Assembly: GCA_963663905.2 (NCBI GenBank)
Contig: OY760657.1
Coordinates: 3,348,001 to 3,412,000 of the forward strand
Source: Saccharicrinis sp963663905
Lineage (GTDB): Bacteria; Bacteroidota; Bacteroidia; Bacteroidales; Marinilabiliaceae
Direction of reading: 5' to 3'
DNA: 64,000 nucleotides
Below, one piece after another: positions 1 through 9,391 of this stretch. The position numbers and the translations under genes were made by a program. The notes below the pieces were generated by a model. It did no database searches. It was not told the origin of the DNA and was given only the letters and a program-made list of their open reading frames with translations. The first letter of the stretch is position 1. Each line of letters starts with the position of its first letter.

Positions 1-591
1 ACTCATCTCCTTTTTGTCCTTTTTATACTTGAGACTTAACAAAGGCAAATACATTTCATATTTAAATCTGGTATTAAAAGAAAAGCCTACTCCATATTCA
101 AAATACGGATTGTATCTTTTATATGAAATTGCTGAAATACCTAACATTAAATCTTCATTACTTATTTTATTTTTAAAATCACTCGCAATGGCAGGTGATA
201 CTATGAACAATAAACTCCAGTGATTTTTAAATTCCTGAATAAAACCAATATTACAAGTTATTGACTCATAACAATTATTATAATACCTATCTTCTATAAC
301 ATCTTTAGTTGTAGAATTTATCTTTAAATAATCCCATCCATGATAAAAATAAATTTTACCCTTAATCGGCAAGGCAATCTGTACAGAAGCACGGTATTCA
401 TCCATCTTAACATCTGTATTTAAATACGATTTATTTAAAGCTGAATATGAATGCCTGTAATTATCTATTGATGCAATAGTAAACTTTGATAACCTGGGAT
501 AAGATATCGTATCTTTATTTTGCTGAGCACTCAAAGTAAAAGTTATCATCAACAAAAAAAGAATTAATTTATAGCAAAAGCTGATTTTCAT
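1..591 (-). CDS. Outer-membrane beta-barrel protein, DUF6268-like (3' end missing)
   Basis: The minus-strand frame is open from an ATG at 591 to the window edge, giving 197 codons without a stop. The N-terminus is a signal peptide (basic start, hydrophobic core, cut near AQ at about residue 22). The rest has alternating short beta strands rich in Tyr, Asn and Lys (for example YNPYFEYGVGF and LPLLSLKYK), as in Bacteroidota outer-membrane barrels of the DUF6268 type. The family assignment is from memory and moderate. Function is unknown. The gene is divergent from guaB. The stop codon lies outside the window, so length and C-terminus cannot be judged. Confidence 0.65.
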   Translation of the reverse strand, partial: MKISFCYKLILFLLMITFTLSAQQNKDTISYPRLSKFTIASIDNYRHSYSALNKSYLNTDVKMDEYRASVQIALPIKGKIYFYHGWDYLKINSTTKDVIEDRYYNNCYESITCNIGFIQEFKNHWSLLFIVSPAIASDFKNKISNEDLMLGISAISYKRYNPYFEYGVGFSFNTRFKYEMYLPLLSLKYKKDKKEMS

Positions 592-889
592 AAATCAAAT
601 AAACATTTAAATACAATTTACAGTATTCTTTTTAGATAAAAACCTGAATTAATAGCAATATAAAAATTTTTATTGCATAATAAATTACGCTGCAAACTAC
701 CTTTTACTTCTGCTTAAAAGAACAATATTTTTATATAACAAAGCTAATTAATCAACAATTACAATTTTATCAAGAAAACATACACACTTCCAACATTTCC
801 TCAACATTAAGATTATCTGACAATTATATTACATAAAAAACAGAATCATTTGACTAAAAAAAACTAATCATTAAAAAATCATAAACCGC

Positions 890-919
890 CTTGTGGATTC
901 ATTTTATTTAGTAATTTTG
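890..919 (+). promoter_or_regulatory. Bacteroidota-type promoter of guaB
   Basis: CTTG at 890-893, an 18-nt spacer, then TAATTTTG at 912-919 match the TTTG/TAnnTTTG consensus. The predicted start lies around 926, leaving a leader of roughly 28 nt before the guaB ATG. Confidence 0.55.
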
Positions 920-953
920 CCAAAATTTTCTAATTCAATAAATCATCAACATC

Positions 954-2423
954 ATGTCATTTTTAGAAGATAGAATAGTATCAGACGGCTTAACTTTCGA
1001 CGACGTATTATTAATACCTGCTTATTCTCAGGTTTTACCTCGTGACGTAAGCTTGGCATCTAAGTTTACAAAGAATATTACCATTAATACTCCGATTGTT
1101 TCAGCTGCTATGGATACAGTAACTGAAGAGCGCTTAGCAATAGCTATTGCTCGCGAAGGAGGAATTGGGGTAATTCATAAAAACATGACCATTGAAGAGC
1201 AAGCTAAAAAAGTTCAGGTGGTTAAACGTGCTGAAAACGGGATGATTTTTGACCCTATCACCATCAAAAAAGATAAAAATGTAGGTGATGCTTTAGCTAT
1301 TATGAAGGAATACAAAATTGGGGGTATTCCGGTTGTAGATGACTATGGTTATTTAGTAGGTATCGTAACCAACAGGGACTTAAGATTTCAGGCTGATTTG
1401 AACCGTAAGATTGAAGAAGTAATGACTTCTGAAAATTTAATCACTACGAATCAAACAACAGACTTGGTTTTAGCTGCAGAGATTCTTCAAAAGCATAAAA
1501 TTGAAAAACTTCCTGTAGTTGATAAAGACAATAAATTAATTGGTCTTTTAACTTACAAAGACATTACTAAAGCAAAGAATAAACCTCTTGCTTGTAAAGA
1601 TAAAATGGGTAGATTAAGAGTTGCTGCCGGAGTAGGTGTAACTTTTAATACTTTTGAAAGAATTGAGGCTCTAGTAAATGCTGGTGTTGACGCAATTGTT
1701 ATTGATACAGCACACGGACACAGTCATGGTGTAATTGAAACACTAAAGCAAACAAAAAAGAAATATCCAAATCTAGAAGTTGTTGTAGGAAACATTGCAA
1801 CTCCTGAAGCTGCTAAAGATTTAATAGCAGCAGGCGCTGACGCTTTAAAAGTAGGTATCGGACCGGGTTCAATTTGTACTACAAGAATTATTGCAGGTGT
1901 TGGTATGCCTCAGTTATCTGCTATTTACGAAGTATCTCAAGAAGCTGCAAAACATGGAGTACCAGTAATTGCAGATGGTGGAATCAGATACTCTGGTGAT
2001 ATTGTTAAAGCGATTGCTGCAGGAGGTAGCTGTATTATGGCTGGATCTCTATTTGCTGGTGTTGACGAGTCTCCAGGTGAAACTGTAATTTACAACGGTC
2101 GTAAATTTAAAACATATCGTGGTATGGGATCTGTTGAAGCAATGCAACAAGGTTCAAAAGACAGATACTTCCAGGATGTTGAAGATGACGTAAGTAAATT
2201 AGTACCAGAAGGTATTTCTGCAAGAGTTCCTTATAAAGGAACCCTTAACGAAGTTATTTATCAGTTAATTGGTGGATTAAGAGCCGGTATGGGATATTGT
2301 GGCGCAAGCACAATTGAAGATCTTCACAAAGCTAAATTTACCAGAATTACAAATGCAGGAGTTCAGGAAAATCACCCTCATGATGTTACTATAACAAGAG
2401 AAGCTCCTAACTACACTAGATAA
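954..2423 (+). CDS. guaB: IMP dehydrogenase
   Basis: This enzyme oxidises IMP to XMP with NAD+, the first committed step of GMP synthesis in the cytosol. The 489 residues match the usual bacterial length. A TIM barrel is interrupted by two CBS domains at about residues 92-205. The catalytic loop GPGSICTTR carries the active-site cysteine at residue 308, and the flap region with YRGMGSVEAM follows. The start MSFLEDRI is typical of the family in this phylum. The gene has its own promoter and is closed by a strong terminator, so it appears monocistronic. Confidence 0.97.
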   Translation: MSFLEDRIVSDGLTFDDVLLIPAYSQVLPRDVSLASKFTKNITINTPIVSAAMDTVTEERLAIAIAREGGIGVIHKNMTIEEQAKKVQVVKRAENGMIFDPITIKKDKNVGDALAIMKEYKIGGIPVVDDYGYLVGIVTNRDLRFQADLNRKIEEVMTSENLITTNQTTDLVLAAEILQKHKIEKLPVVDKDNKLIGLLTYKDITKAKNKPLACKDKMGRLRVAAGVGVTFNTFERIEALVNAGVDAIVIDTAHGHSHGVIETLKQTKKKYPNLEVVVGNIATPEAAKDLIAAGADALKVGIGPGSICTTRIIAGVGMPQLSAIYEVSQEAAKHGVPVIADGGIRYSGDIVKAIAAGGSCIMAGSLFAGVDESPGETVIYNGRKFKTYRGMGSVEAMQQGSKDRYFQDVEDDVSKLVPEGISARVPYKGTLNEVIYQLIGGLRAGMGYCGASTIEDLHKAKFTRITNAGVQENHPHDVTITREAPNYTR

Positions 2424-2444
2424 TTATTATTATTACATATTTAT

Positions 2445-2479
2445 AAAGCCCGTAAACTTTTGTTTTTCGGGCTTTTTTA
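2445..2479 (+). terminator. Rho-independent terminator of guaB
   Basis: AAAGCCCG (2445-2452) pairs with CGGGCTTT (2468-2475), followed by a T run. Confidence 0.85.
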
Positions 2480-2534
2480 TTTTATTTAGCCTTCTTAAAA
2501 TTAACCACCGCACAATAATATCATTTTTTGTGTG

Positions 2535-2566
2535 TTTGAGTAGTGATACAATTTTTTTTAGTTTAT
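2535..2566 (+). promoter_or_regulatory. Possible promoter of the chaperone run
   Basis: TTTG at 2535-2538, a 20-nt spacer, then TAGTTTAT at 2559-2566. The second box lacks only the final G of TAnnTTTG. The coding start follows at 2580. Confidence 0.4.
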
Positions 2567-2579
2567 AATTAATAATAAA

Positions 2580-4502
2580 ATGACACGAATTAAATTTCTA
2601 GTTTCAGTTGTTGCTATAATAATTTCACAAACTTCATTTTCACAAAACTCACACACTTTATTAACTATTGGAGACAACAATTATTCTATCGAAGAATTTG
2701 ATTTTATCTACAACAAAAACAATAGTTACACTGAAGATCCTAAAACAAAAAAAGAATACATAGACCTTTTTGTAAACTATAAGCTTAAAGTTCATGAGGC
2801 TATGGCACAAGGAATGGATACCTTAGCTTCCTTCAAGAAGGAATATAATTACTATAAAAACGAGCTTGCAAAACCATACCTTTCAAATAAAGAAATTACT
2901 GAGAACCTAAAGAAAGAAGCCTATAACAGATTAACTCAAGAGGTGGATGCCAGCCATATATTAATTCGCTTTCCTAACAATGCGACTCCTGATGATACTC
3001 TTAAAGCATATACAAAAATTAAGGAGATACAGGATAGAATTAAAAAAGGAGAAGACTTTAATAAATTAGCTCAGGAACTTTCAGAAGATCCTTCAGCTAA
3101 AAAGAACTTAGGCAGACTTGGCTTTTTCAGTGGTTTCTCAATGGTTTATCCTTTTGAATCAGCCGCATATAATACTCCTATAAACGAAGTATCAGATATT
3201 GTAAGAACAAAATTTGGCTATCACCTGATTAAAGTGCATGCAAAAAGACAAAACAGAGGCGAATTAAGAACAGCTCATATCATGATGATGTTTCCTTCGA
3301 ACTCTCCACAAAATGTAATTGATGAGAAGAAAGCTAAAATTGATTCTATTTATCAATTAGTACTAAATGGAGAGGATTTTGGAGCGCTAGCTCAAAACTT
3401 TTCAGAAGATAGAAACAGTGCCAAAAACAATGGAGAGTTGCCATGGTTTGGTGCAGGCCGAATGATTCCTGAATTTAGTGAACCAGCATTTAAACTTGAT
3501 AGCATTGGAGCCGTTTCAAAAATAATAAGAACTCCCTATGGCTTCCATATCATTAAACTTTTAGAAAAAAGAGGCATTAAGAGTTACGAAGATATGGAAG
3601 AAGAAATCACTCAAAAAATATCAAGGGACGAAAGAGCATACAAAGGAAAAGAGAGTGTAATTAAAAAGCTTAAAAAAGAATATAATTTTACTCAAAATGA
3701 TTCTTTATTAAGCTTGATAAAAGCTAAAGTATCTGACGATAATTTTTTCAATGAATTTAATGACAATGATATAATTGCTTCTTATAGTTCTGAAAAAATA
3801 TCTATCAAAGATCTATTTAGTGATTTAAAAGGTGATCGTCAGTTCCAGAGTGCAAGAAAAAACAATTTCATTGAACCTATGATTCAATCATATATTGATG
3901 ATAAAATCCTTGAATTTGAGAAAACACAATTAGAAAAAAAATACCCTGAATACAATTATCTACTACAGGAATACCATGACGGCTTACTAATTTTTGAGAT
4001 AAGTCAAAAAGAAATATGGAATAAAGCAAGTCAGGATAGCACTGGTATCAAAACTTATTTTAACAACCATAAGAGTGATTACTATACCCCTGAGAAATTA
4101 GTTGGTAAAGCATATTTTGCTAAGGACAAAAAAACATATACACTTCTAAAAAAGCAGTTAGAAACCACACCTAAGATCTCAACAGATTCATTAAAACTAT
4201 TAATTTCTGCAAACCAATTTAAATGCATTAATGGGGAATTTAGTAAAGGTGAATATGCTGCATTAGATAAAGACATTTGGAATTTAAAAAAATCAGACGG
4301 AAGAATTGATAAGGATTTTCCTTATGGATTTGCAGTAGGAAGCATTACACCTAAAGAATATAAAGAGCTAGAAGAAACAAAGGGACAAGTTATTAGTGAT
4401 TATCAAAATGAAATAGAAAAGCAGTGGATTGACGAACTTAAGAGCAAATTCAATCCTGTTGTTAATTTAAAAGCTCTTAAATATTCAAAAAAGATTAAAT
4501 AA
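2580..4502 (+). CDS. Periplasmic peptidyl-prolyl isomerase with two parvulin domains
   Basis: A 640-residue exported protein. The signal peptide is about residues 1-21 (MTRIKF, then a hydrophobic core, then SFSQ). Two rotamase (PpiC) domains follow: one at about 121-225 (DASHILIRFP to FGYHLIKV) and one at about 229-330 (RTAHIMMMFP to YGFHIIKLLEK). The long C-terminal part is helical and has no recognised domain. Parvulin proteins of this type act as periplasmic chaperones for outer-membrane proteins. It is the first of three consecutive genes for proteins of this class (2580-6889), so a shared role in outer-membrane biogenesis is a reasonable inference. Substrates are unknown. Confidence 0.88.
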   Translation: MTRIKFLVSVVAIIISQTSFSQNSHTLLTIGDNNYSIEEFDFIYNKNNSYTEDPKTKKEYIDLFVNYKLKVHEAMAQGMDTLASFKKEYNYYKNELAKPYLSNKEITENLKKEAYNRLTQEVDASHILIRFPNNATPDDTLKAYTKIKEIQDRIKKGEDFNKLAQELSEDPSAKKNLGRLGFFSGFSMVYPFESAAYNTPINEVSDIVRTKFGYHLIKVHAKRQNRGELRTAHIMMMFPSNSPQNVIDEKKAKIDSIYQLVLNGEDFGALAQNFSEDRNSAKNNGELPWFGAGRMIPEFSEPAFKLDSIGAVSKIIRTPYGFHIIKLLEKRGIKSYEDMEEEITQKISRDERAYKGKESVIKKLKKEYNFTQNDSLLSLIKAKVSDDNFFNEFNDNDIIASYSSEKISIKDLFSDLKGDRQFQSARKNNFIEPMIQSYIDDKILEFEKTQLEKKYPEYNYLLQEYHDGLLIFEISQKEIWNKASQDSTGIKTYFNNHKSDYYTPEKLVGKAYFAKDKKTYTLLKKQLETTPKISTDSLKLLISANQFKCINGEFSKGEYAALDKDIWNLKKSDGRIDKDFPYGFAVGSITPKEYKELEETKGQVISDYQNEIEKQWIDELKSKFNPVVNLKALKYSKKIK

Positions 4503-4579
4503 ATATGAAACAAGCCGGGATAAATCCTTTTTCATATAAGGAGATAACTTTGTTGCAGGTTCCATATTACATAGCTTAT

Positions 4580-4626
4580 TCAAATAAAACGAAACATCGA
4601 ATTATTAAATAATTCGTTTTATTTGA
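4580..4626 (+). repeat. Long AT-rich inverted repeat with an overlapping alternative hairpin
   Basis: TCAAATAAAACGAA at 4580-4593 is the exact reverse complement of TTCGTTTTATTTGA at 4613-4626. Inside it CGAATTATT (4598-4606) pairs with AATAATTCG (4608-4616), sharing 4613-4616 with the outer stem. The two stems exclude each other. No T run follows directly, so this is not a standard terminator. Confidence 0.7.
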
Positions 4627-4651
4627 GTATGGAAAAACAAATTATAAACGC

Positions 4652-5500
4652 ATGAGAATTATTTATCCTATTGGAATCTTAACTATTTTAATATTAAGTT
4701 CTTGTTCAAGGATTTCATCAACAGAGGCATCTCCTCCTGTAGCTTCTGTTGATGGCAAAGTTTTAACCATTGAGGAGTTACAAAAAGCAATTCCAAAGAA
4801 TTTAAGCAAGAATGATAGTCTGGCTTTCACTCAGAACTATATTTCAAGATGGGTGAAATCATCTTTATTATTAAGAAAGGCTGAATTAAACTTATCGCCT
4901 GACGAAAAAGATGTTAAACAAATCCTTGAGGATTACAGGGCATCTCTTTTAATACATAAATACCAACAAAAGCTCTTACTAGAAAAATATTCTCCTTTAA
5001 TTACGAATAAAGAAATTGAGGAATATTACAATAGCATGAGTGAAAACTTCATTTTAAATGAAGATATTATAAAAGGTGTATTTTTAAAAATACCTCTCAA
5101 TGCACCAAACATTAACGAAGTAAAAAAATGGTACAAATCTGATAATCCTGAAGACATGGTGACGCTGGAAGAATATTGTTATCAGAACGCTCAGAATTTT
5201 GATATCTTTTTAGATCGCTGGGTTACTGTTGATGCCATTTCTAAATTATTACCAAAACCAATTCCAAACACACCTAATTATTTAAAATACAACAAATCGT
5301 ATGAAGTTTCAGATTCAGCCTCTCATTATTTCGTTTCTTTTAACGATTTCAAAAAATCGAACGAAGTAGCTCCTATACAATATGTTACAGATAAAATAAA
5401 AGCTATTTTACTAAATAAGAAACGTATTGAATTCATTAAAAACCTTGAAGAGGAATTATACCAGGAAGGTTTGAAGGAAAAAGTTATAAAATTCTATTAA
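4652..5500 (+). CDS. SurA/PpiC N-domain-like lipoprotein
   Basis: A 282-residue protein with a lipoprotein signal (hydrophobic segment ending in LSSC, lipidated Cys at about residue 19). The following residues (ASVDGKVLTIEELQKAIP) resemble the start of the mature SurA/PpiC chaperone domain, but no complete parvulin domain is visible. It lies between two parvulin-type proteins and ends 21 nt before the next gene. It is probably an envelope chaperone accessory held in the membrane by its lipid. I recognise the fold class only from the N-terminal pattern and the neighbours. Confidence 0.7.
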   Translation: MRIIYPIGILTILILSSCSRISSTEASPPVASVDGKVLTIEELQKAIPKNLSKNDSLAFTQNYISRWVKSSLLLRKAELNLSPDEKDVKQILEDYRASLLIHKYQQKLLLEKYSPLITNKEIEEYYNSMSENFILNEDIIKGVFLKIPLNAPNINEVKKWYKSDNPEDMVTLEEYCYQNAQNFDIFLDRWVTVDAISKLLPKPIPNTPNYLKYNKSYEVSDSASHYFVSFNDFKKSNEVAPIQYVTDKIKAILLNKKRIEFIKNLEEELYQEGLKEKVIKFY

Positions 5501-5521
5501 ATTTGCCGAAAAATAAAAAAT

Positions 5522-6889
5522 ATGCATAAAATATTCTACTCTCTAATAATAACGCTAACAGCGATTTTAATAAGCCCTAACACAACTCTTGCTCAAAAAA
5601 ATGTAATTGATGAAGTTATTGCCGTTGTTGGTGATAATGCCATTCTGAAATCTGACATTGAATACCAGTATCAACAAGCAATTATGCAAGGTATGTCGGC
5701 AAAAGGAGATTTGAAATGTCAATTATTTGAACAGCAATTAATTCAAAAATTAATGCTTAACCAAGCTGTATTAGATAGTGTTGAAGTTAACGAGAACTCT
5801 GTTATCAATGAAGTTGACCGTAAAATGAATATGTTCATTGACAGAGCGGGTGGTAAAGAACAACTTGAAGAGTGGTTTAAAAAATCAATTATTCAGATTA
5901 AGAAAGAACAAATGCAGGTTGTTCGTGATCAGATGATGACACAAACAATGCAACAAAATATTACTGAAGGTATTGAACCAACTCCATCTCAGGTAAGAGC
6001 ATATTACAGAAAGACTGAGCAAGATAGTTTACCAATGGTTCCTGTTCAATATGAAATACAAAAAATTGCAGTTTACCCAAGAATTGACCAAAAAGAGATT
6101 GATCGTGTAAAATCGCAATTACGTGATTTCCAAAAGCAAGTAGCTGAAGGAAGAGACTTTGCAACATTAGCAGTTCTGTATTCAGAAGACCCAGGTAGTG
6201 CAAGTAGAGGTGGTGACATGGGATGGGCAACACGTTCCACTTATGTTCCTGAATTTGCCAACGTAGCCTTCAACATGCAGGAAAAGAACAAAGTTTCAAA
6301 GATTGTTCAAACAGAATTTGGATACCACATTATTCAATTATTGGATAAAAAAGGTGAAAGAATTCACGTTCGTCATATCTTGATTAAACCAAAAGTTTCT
6401 GCTGAAAACAATAAAGCAGCTATCAGTAGATTAGACTCAATAAAATCATTAATTGAAAAAGACAGTATTTCTTTTGAAGATGCAGCATTCCACTGGTCAA
6501 TGGATAAAGACACCAGAACTAATGGTGGTTTAATGGTTAATCAAAGAACACAATCTTCACAGTTTGAATTAGCAGAACTTTCTTCTATGCGACTACCATT
6601 AATTGCTAAAGAGGTACAAAAATTAAAAGAAGGAGAGATTTCTGAACCGTTTAGCATTAAGGACGAAAAAGGACAAGATGTTTTTGTTATTATCAAACAA
6701 AAAAGAAAAATACCCCCTCACAGAGCTAATATGAGCAATGACTATCAGCTGATTCAAAATATTATGACTGAAAAGAAAAAAGCTGATGCTATCAATGAAT
6801 GGATTAAGGAAAAACAACAGGATACTTATATCACAATTAGAGACGAATGGGCTGGTTGTAATTTCGAGTATAAAAATTGGATTAAATAG
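5522..6889 (+). CDS. SurA-like periplasmic chaperone/peptidyl-prolyl isomerase
   Basis: A 455-residue protein with signal peptide at about 1-24 (ending TLAQ). A SurA-type N-terminal chaperone region starts at NVIDEVIAVVGDNAILKSDIE, the hallmark of SurA. Two parvulin domains follow at about 179-280 (VQYEIQKIAVYP to FGYHIIQLLDKKG) and 283-390 (VRHILIKPK onward). Length and order match SurA, which escorts outer-membrane proteins across the periplasm. It is the third chaperone gene of the run and is followed 41 nt later by a lipoprotein gene. Confidence 0.9.
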   Translation: MHKIFYSLIITLTAILISPNTTLAQKNVIDEVIAVVGDNAILKSDIEYQYQQAIMQGMSAKGDLKCQLFEQQLIQKLMLNQAVLDSVEVNENSVINEVDRKMNMFIDRAGGKEQLEEWFKKSIIQIKKEQMQVVRDQMMTQTMQQNITEGIEPTPSQVRAYYRKTEQDSLPMVPVQYEIQKIAVYPRIDQKEIDRVKSQLRDFQKQVAEGRDFATLAVLYSEDPGSASRGGDMGWATRSTYVPEFANVAFNMQEKNKVSKIVQTEFGYHIIQLLDKKGERIHVRHILIKPKVSAENNKAAISRLDSIKSLIEKDSISFEDAAFHWSMDKDTRTNGGLMVNQRTQSSQFELAELSSMRLPLIAKEVQKLKEGEISEPFSIKDEKGQDVFVIIKQKRKIPPHRANMSNDYQLIQNIMTEKKKADAINEWIKEKQQDTYITIRDEWAGCNFEYKNWIK

Positions 6890-6930
6890 TTATTTTAACT
6901 ATTTTGTAGAGGCTTTTTGAAGAATGGAGG

Positions 6931-7350
6931 ATGGTTTCTACAGGGTTAAAATACTTTTTCATTATTACTGCTATATTTATTAACTTTTCTTGTATAAGGG
7001 AGGTTTATAATATAACAGGAACAGCTATCGTTGTTGATGAAGAAACATTAAATCCTGTCTCTAATTCTTCGGTTCATTCTCAATGTTTTTTTCAACTAAA
7101 CATAGATGAAAGTTCAAAAGAATCTTCAAGCTTAAAGACAGATAGTTTAGGCATATTTCAAATAAATTTTAACAAGGGTTATAAAGTTAGCATGATTATT
7201 GAATCTGCAGATTATGTAAGCAATACGATTCAGTTTAACCCAAGAAAAGAAAATATGCCTGATACTATTTATTTAAAAAAGAAAATACAATTTGAAAGTT
7301 CTGCCGCTCAGATAAAATCTCAAATATCTCCGAACAATAATCTGAAATAA
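6931..7350 (+). CDS. Small lipoprotein with carboxypeptidase-regulatory-like fold
   Basis: A 139-residue protein. The N-terminal hydrophobic segment ends in NFSC, a lipobox with Cys at about residue 21. The rest (ITGTAIVVDEETLNPVSNSSV, then DSLGIFQINFNKGYKVSMIIESADYV) resembles the beta-sandwich CarboxypepD_reg-like domain common in Bacteroidota envelope proteins. Function is unknown. It lies between the SurA-like gene and the OstA-like gene, reading in the same direction. The GGAGG directly before the ATG is too close to be an ideal ribosome binding site. Confidence 0.65.
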   Translation: MVSTGLKYFFIITAIFINFSCIREVYNITGTAIVVDEETLNPVSNSSVHSQCFFQLNIDESSKESSSLKTDSLGIFQINFNKGYKVSMIIESADYVSNTIQFNPRKENMPDTIYLKKKIQFESSAAQIKSQISPNNNLK

Positions 7351-7428
7351 AGTTTTAGAATTTCTATATTCACTTTTTACAAGTATTTTTGATCTCGTTT
7401 TAAATTCCTAATAGCAACAATTCAAATA

Positions 7429-9012
7429 ATGCAAAATCATAATAGCATTTTAATAATTCTAATGTGCATTTTTTTGGGAGGCGCATTTCCTTTATTAGCT
7501 CAAAAGAAGATTAATGTCAAGCATGCTGATTCTTTAAAAGGTAATAAGGAGATTTATGGTGAAGATATTAATGTTTTAGTTGGACATGTAAAGTTTACTC
7601 ACGAAACTGCTATTATGTTTTGTGATACTGCATATTTAAACGAAAAAGAAAATAAGCTTAATGCTGTCGGTAATATTCATATCATACAAAACGACACTTT
7701 ACATCTATACGGAAATAAGCTAAATTATTTTGGGAATACTGGAATGGCCGAAGTCAGAGAAAATGTTAAGCTTATAAATAAAGACGTTGTATTAACTACT
7801 GAATTCCTCGATTACGACAGAAAGAACAACTTTGCATATTATTTTAATAATGGTAAAATTGTTAATAAAGACAATACTTTAACAAGCAAAACAGGATATT
7901 ACTATCCGGATTCAAACACGGCATTCTATAAAGACAGTGTTGTTGTTACAAATCCAAAGTACACAATGTATTCCGACACATTAAAATACCATACAGTTAC
8001 TAAAGTAGCAACTATTCAAGGACCAACATTCATTATCAGTGATAAGAATACAATTTATGCAGAAGATGGTTTCTATGATACACAAAATGATGTTGCCCTT
8101 TTACAACAAAATGCTTACGTTCAAGGGGAACAGCTTTTAAAAGGAGATTCAATTCATTATGATCGAAAACAAGGTATAGGTGAAGTTTTTAACAACATGG
8201 AACTCCATGATACAACTAATAATGTAATTATTGCAGGAGATTATGGTTTCTATAATGAAATATCACAAGATGCATTAACAACAAAAAATGCTGTTTTAAT
8301 GCAGATTTATAATGCTGACACACTTTTTCTTCACGCAGATACACTTTTGGCTGTTCCATTAGAAAATCCGGACGAAAAACTAATTAAAGCTTTTAGAAAA
8401 GTACAGTATTACAGAAGTGATTTACAAGGTCGTTGTGATTCAATGGTTTTTGATTCAAGAGATACAACCAACACTTTTTATTACGATCCGATCATGTGGT
8501 CGTTAGGCAATCAGTTAACCGCTGATGAAATAAAAATGTATACTAAGAATGAAGTTTTAGATAAGGTTGATCTAATTGACAGGGCTTTTATCATTTCTGA
8601 AGAAGATTCAGGCAGATATAACCAAATTAAAGGTTCGTCAATGACCGGGTTTGTGAAAAACAACGAAATCTATAAGATTGATGTAAATGGTAATGCTCAA
8701 TCTATTTATTACCCGATGGATAAAGAAAATGCATTGGGAATGAATAAAGCAGAGTGTAGCAACATGATTATTTACCTTAAAGAAAGAATGGTAAGTAAAA
8801 TTAACATGCAGGTCTCTCCTACTGGTAAAATGTCCCCAATATTACTAATTCCGGAAGAAGATTTGGAGTTGCCAGGATTTCATTGGCTTGAATTATTCCG
8901 TCCTAAAACAAAAAAAGACATTTTTAATTGGAAAGAATTGCCGGTGTTAGATCGTGGTGAAGATAAATCTGAATATAATCTTGACAACACCTACGACGAC
9001 CTCAAAAACTAA
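7429..9012 (+). CDS. OstA/LptA-like exported protein
   Basis: A 527-residue protein with a signal peptide (ending LLAQ, about residue 24). The mature part is built of repeated short strands with the pattern D-x-L-x-Y-D/N-x(3)-x-A (for example GNKLNYFGNTGMAEVRENV and GDSIHYDRKQGIGEVFNNM), typical of the OstA/LptA beta-jellyroll that carries lipopolysaccharide across the periplasm. A strict LptA is under 200 residues, so this is the long Bacteroidota variant, of unproven function. The TATTTTTG at 7384-7391 could provide an internal promoter. Following the chaperone genes, it fits an outer-membrane assembly cluster. Confidence 0.82.
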   Translation: MQNHNSILIILMCIFLGGAFPLLAQKKINVKHADSLKGNKEIYGEDINVLVGHVKFTHETAIMFCDTAYLNEKENKLNAVGNIHIIQNDTLHLYGNKLNYFGNTGMAEVRENVKLINKDVVLTTEFLDYDRKNNFAYYFNNGKIVNKDNTLTSKTGYYYPDSNTAFYKDSVVVTNPKYTMYSDTLKYHTVTKVATIQGPTFIISDKNTIYAEDGFYDTQNDVALLQQNAYVQGEQLLKGDSIHYDRKQGIGEVFNNMELHDTTNNVIIAGDYGFYNEISQDALTTKNAVLMQIYNADTLFLHADTLLAVPLENPDEKLIKAFRKVQYYRSDLQGRCDSMVFDSRDTTNTFYYDPIMWSLGNQLTADEIKMYTKNEVLDKVDLIDRAFIISEEDSGRYNQIKGSSMTGFVKNNEIYKIDVNGNAQSIYYPMDKENALGMNKAECSNMIIYLKERMVSKINMQVSPTGKMSPILLIPEEDLELPGFHWLELFRPKTKKDIFNWKELPVLDRGEDKSEYNLDNTYDDLKN

Positions 9013-9040
9013 ATAATCTCTAACAAAACTCAAACAATAT

Positions 9041-9074
9041 AAAAAAAGCTGTATCGTTTGATACAGCTTTCTTT
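9041..9074. terminator. Bidirectional terminator between convergent genes
   Basis: AAAGCTGTATC (9045-9055) pairs with GATACAGCTTT (9060-9070) around loop GTTT. T-rich sequence follows on the plus strand, and the A7 at 9041-9047 gives a T7 run on the minus strand. Confidence 0.85.
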
Positions 9075-9094
9075 CTCTTTAGCCCTGGCTAGTA

Positions 9095-9316
9095 CTAATA
9101 TTCATCTTCGTTAAAGAAAAAATCATCCTTACTAGGATAATCAGGCCATATATCTTCAATACTTTCGTAAATATCTCCTTCGTCCTCTATTTCTTGAAGA
9201 TTTTCAATAACTTCCAATGGTGCTCCAGAACGAATCGCAAAATCGATTAATTCATCTTTTGAAGCTGGCCAGGGAGCATCTTCTAATTTTGATGCTAATT
9301 CTAGTGTCCAATACAT
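9095..9316 (-). CDS. DUF2795 family small protein
   Basis: A 73-residue acidic protein (start MYWTLELASKLEDAPWP, end DDFFFNEDEY). From memory it is nearly invariant across Bacteroidota and belongs to DUF2795. No catalytic motif, signal peptide or membrane segment is visible. Asp and Glu dominate the C-terminal half. Its function is not known to me. It is the last gene of a four-gene minus-strand series and shares a terminator with the OstA-like gene. Confidence 0.85.
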   Translation of the reverse strand: MYWTLELASKLEDAPWPASKDELIDFAIRSGAPLEVIENLQEIEDEGDIYESIEDIWPDYPSKDDFFFNEDEY

Positions 9317-9391
9317 ACCCTGAAATTTTAAATATTATTTTAGTTAATATTTGTTTGTTATTTTTTGCGAATATAAAAAAAAACTAAAAAC

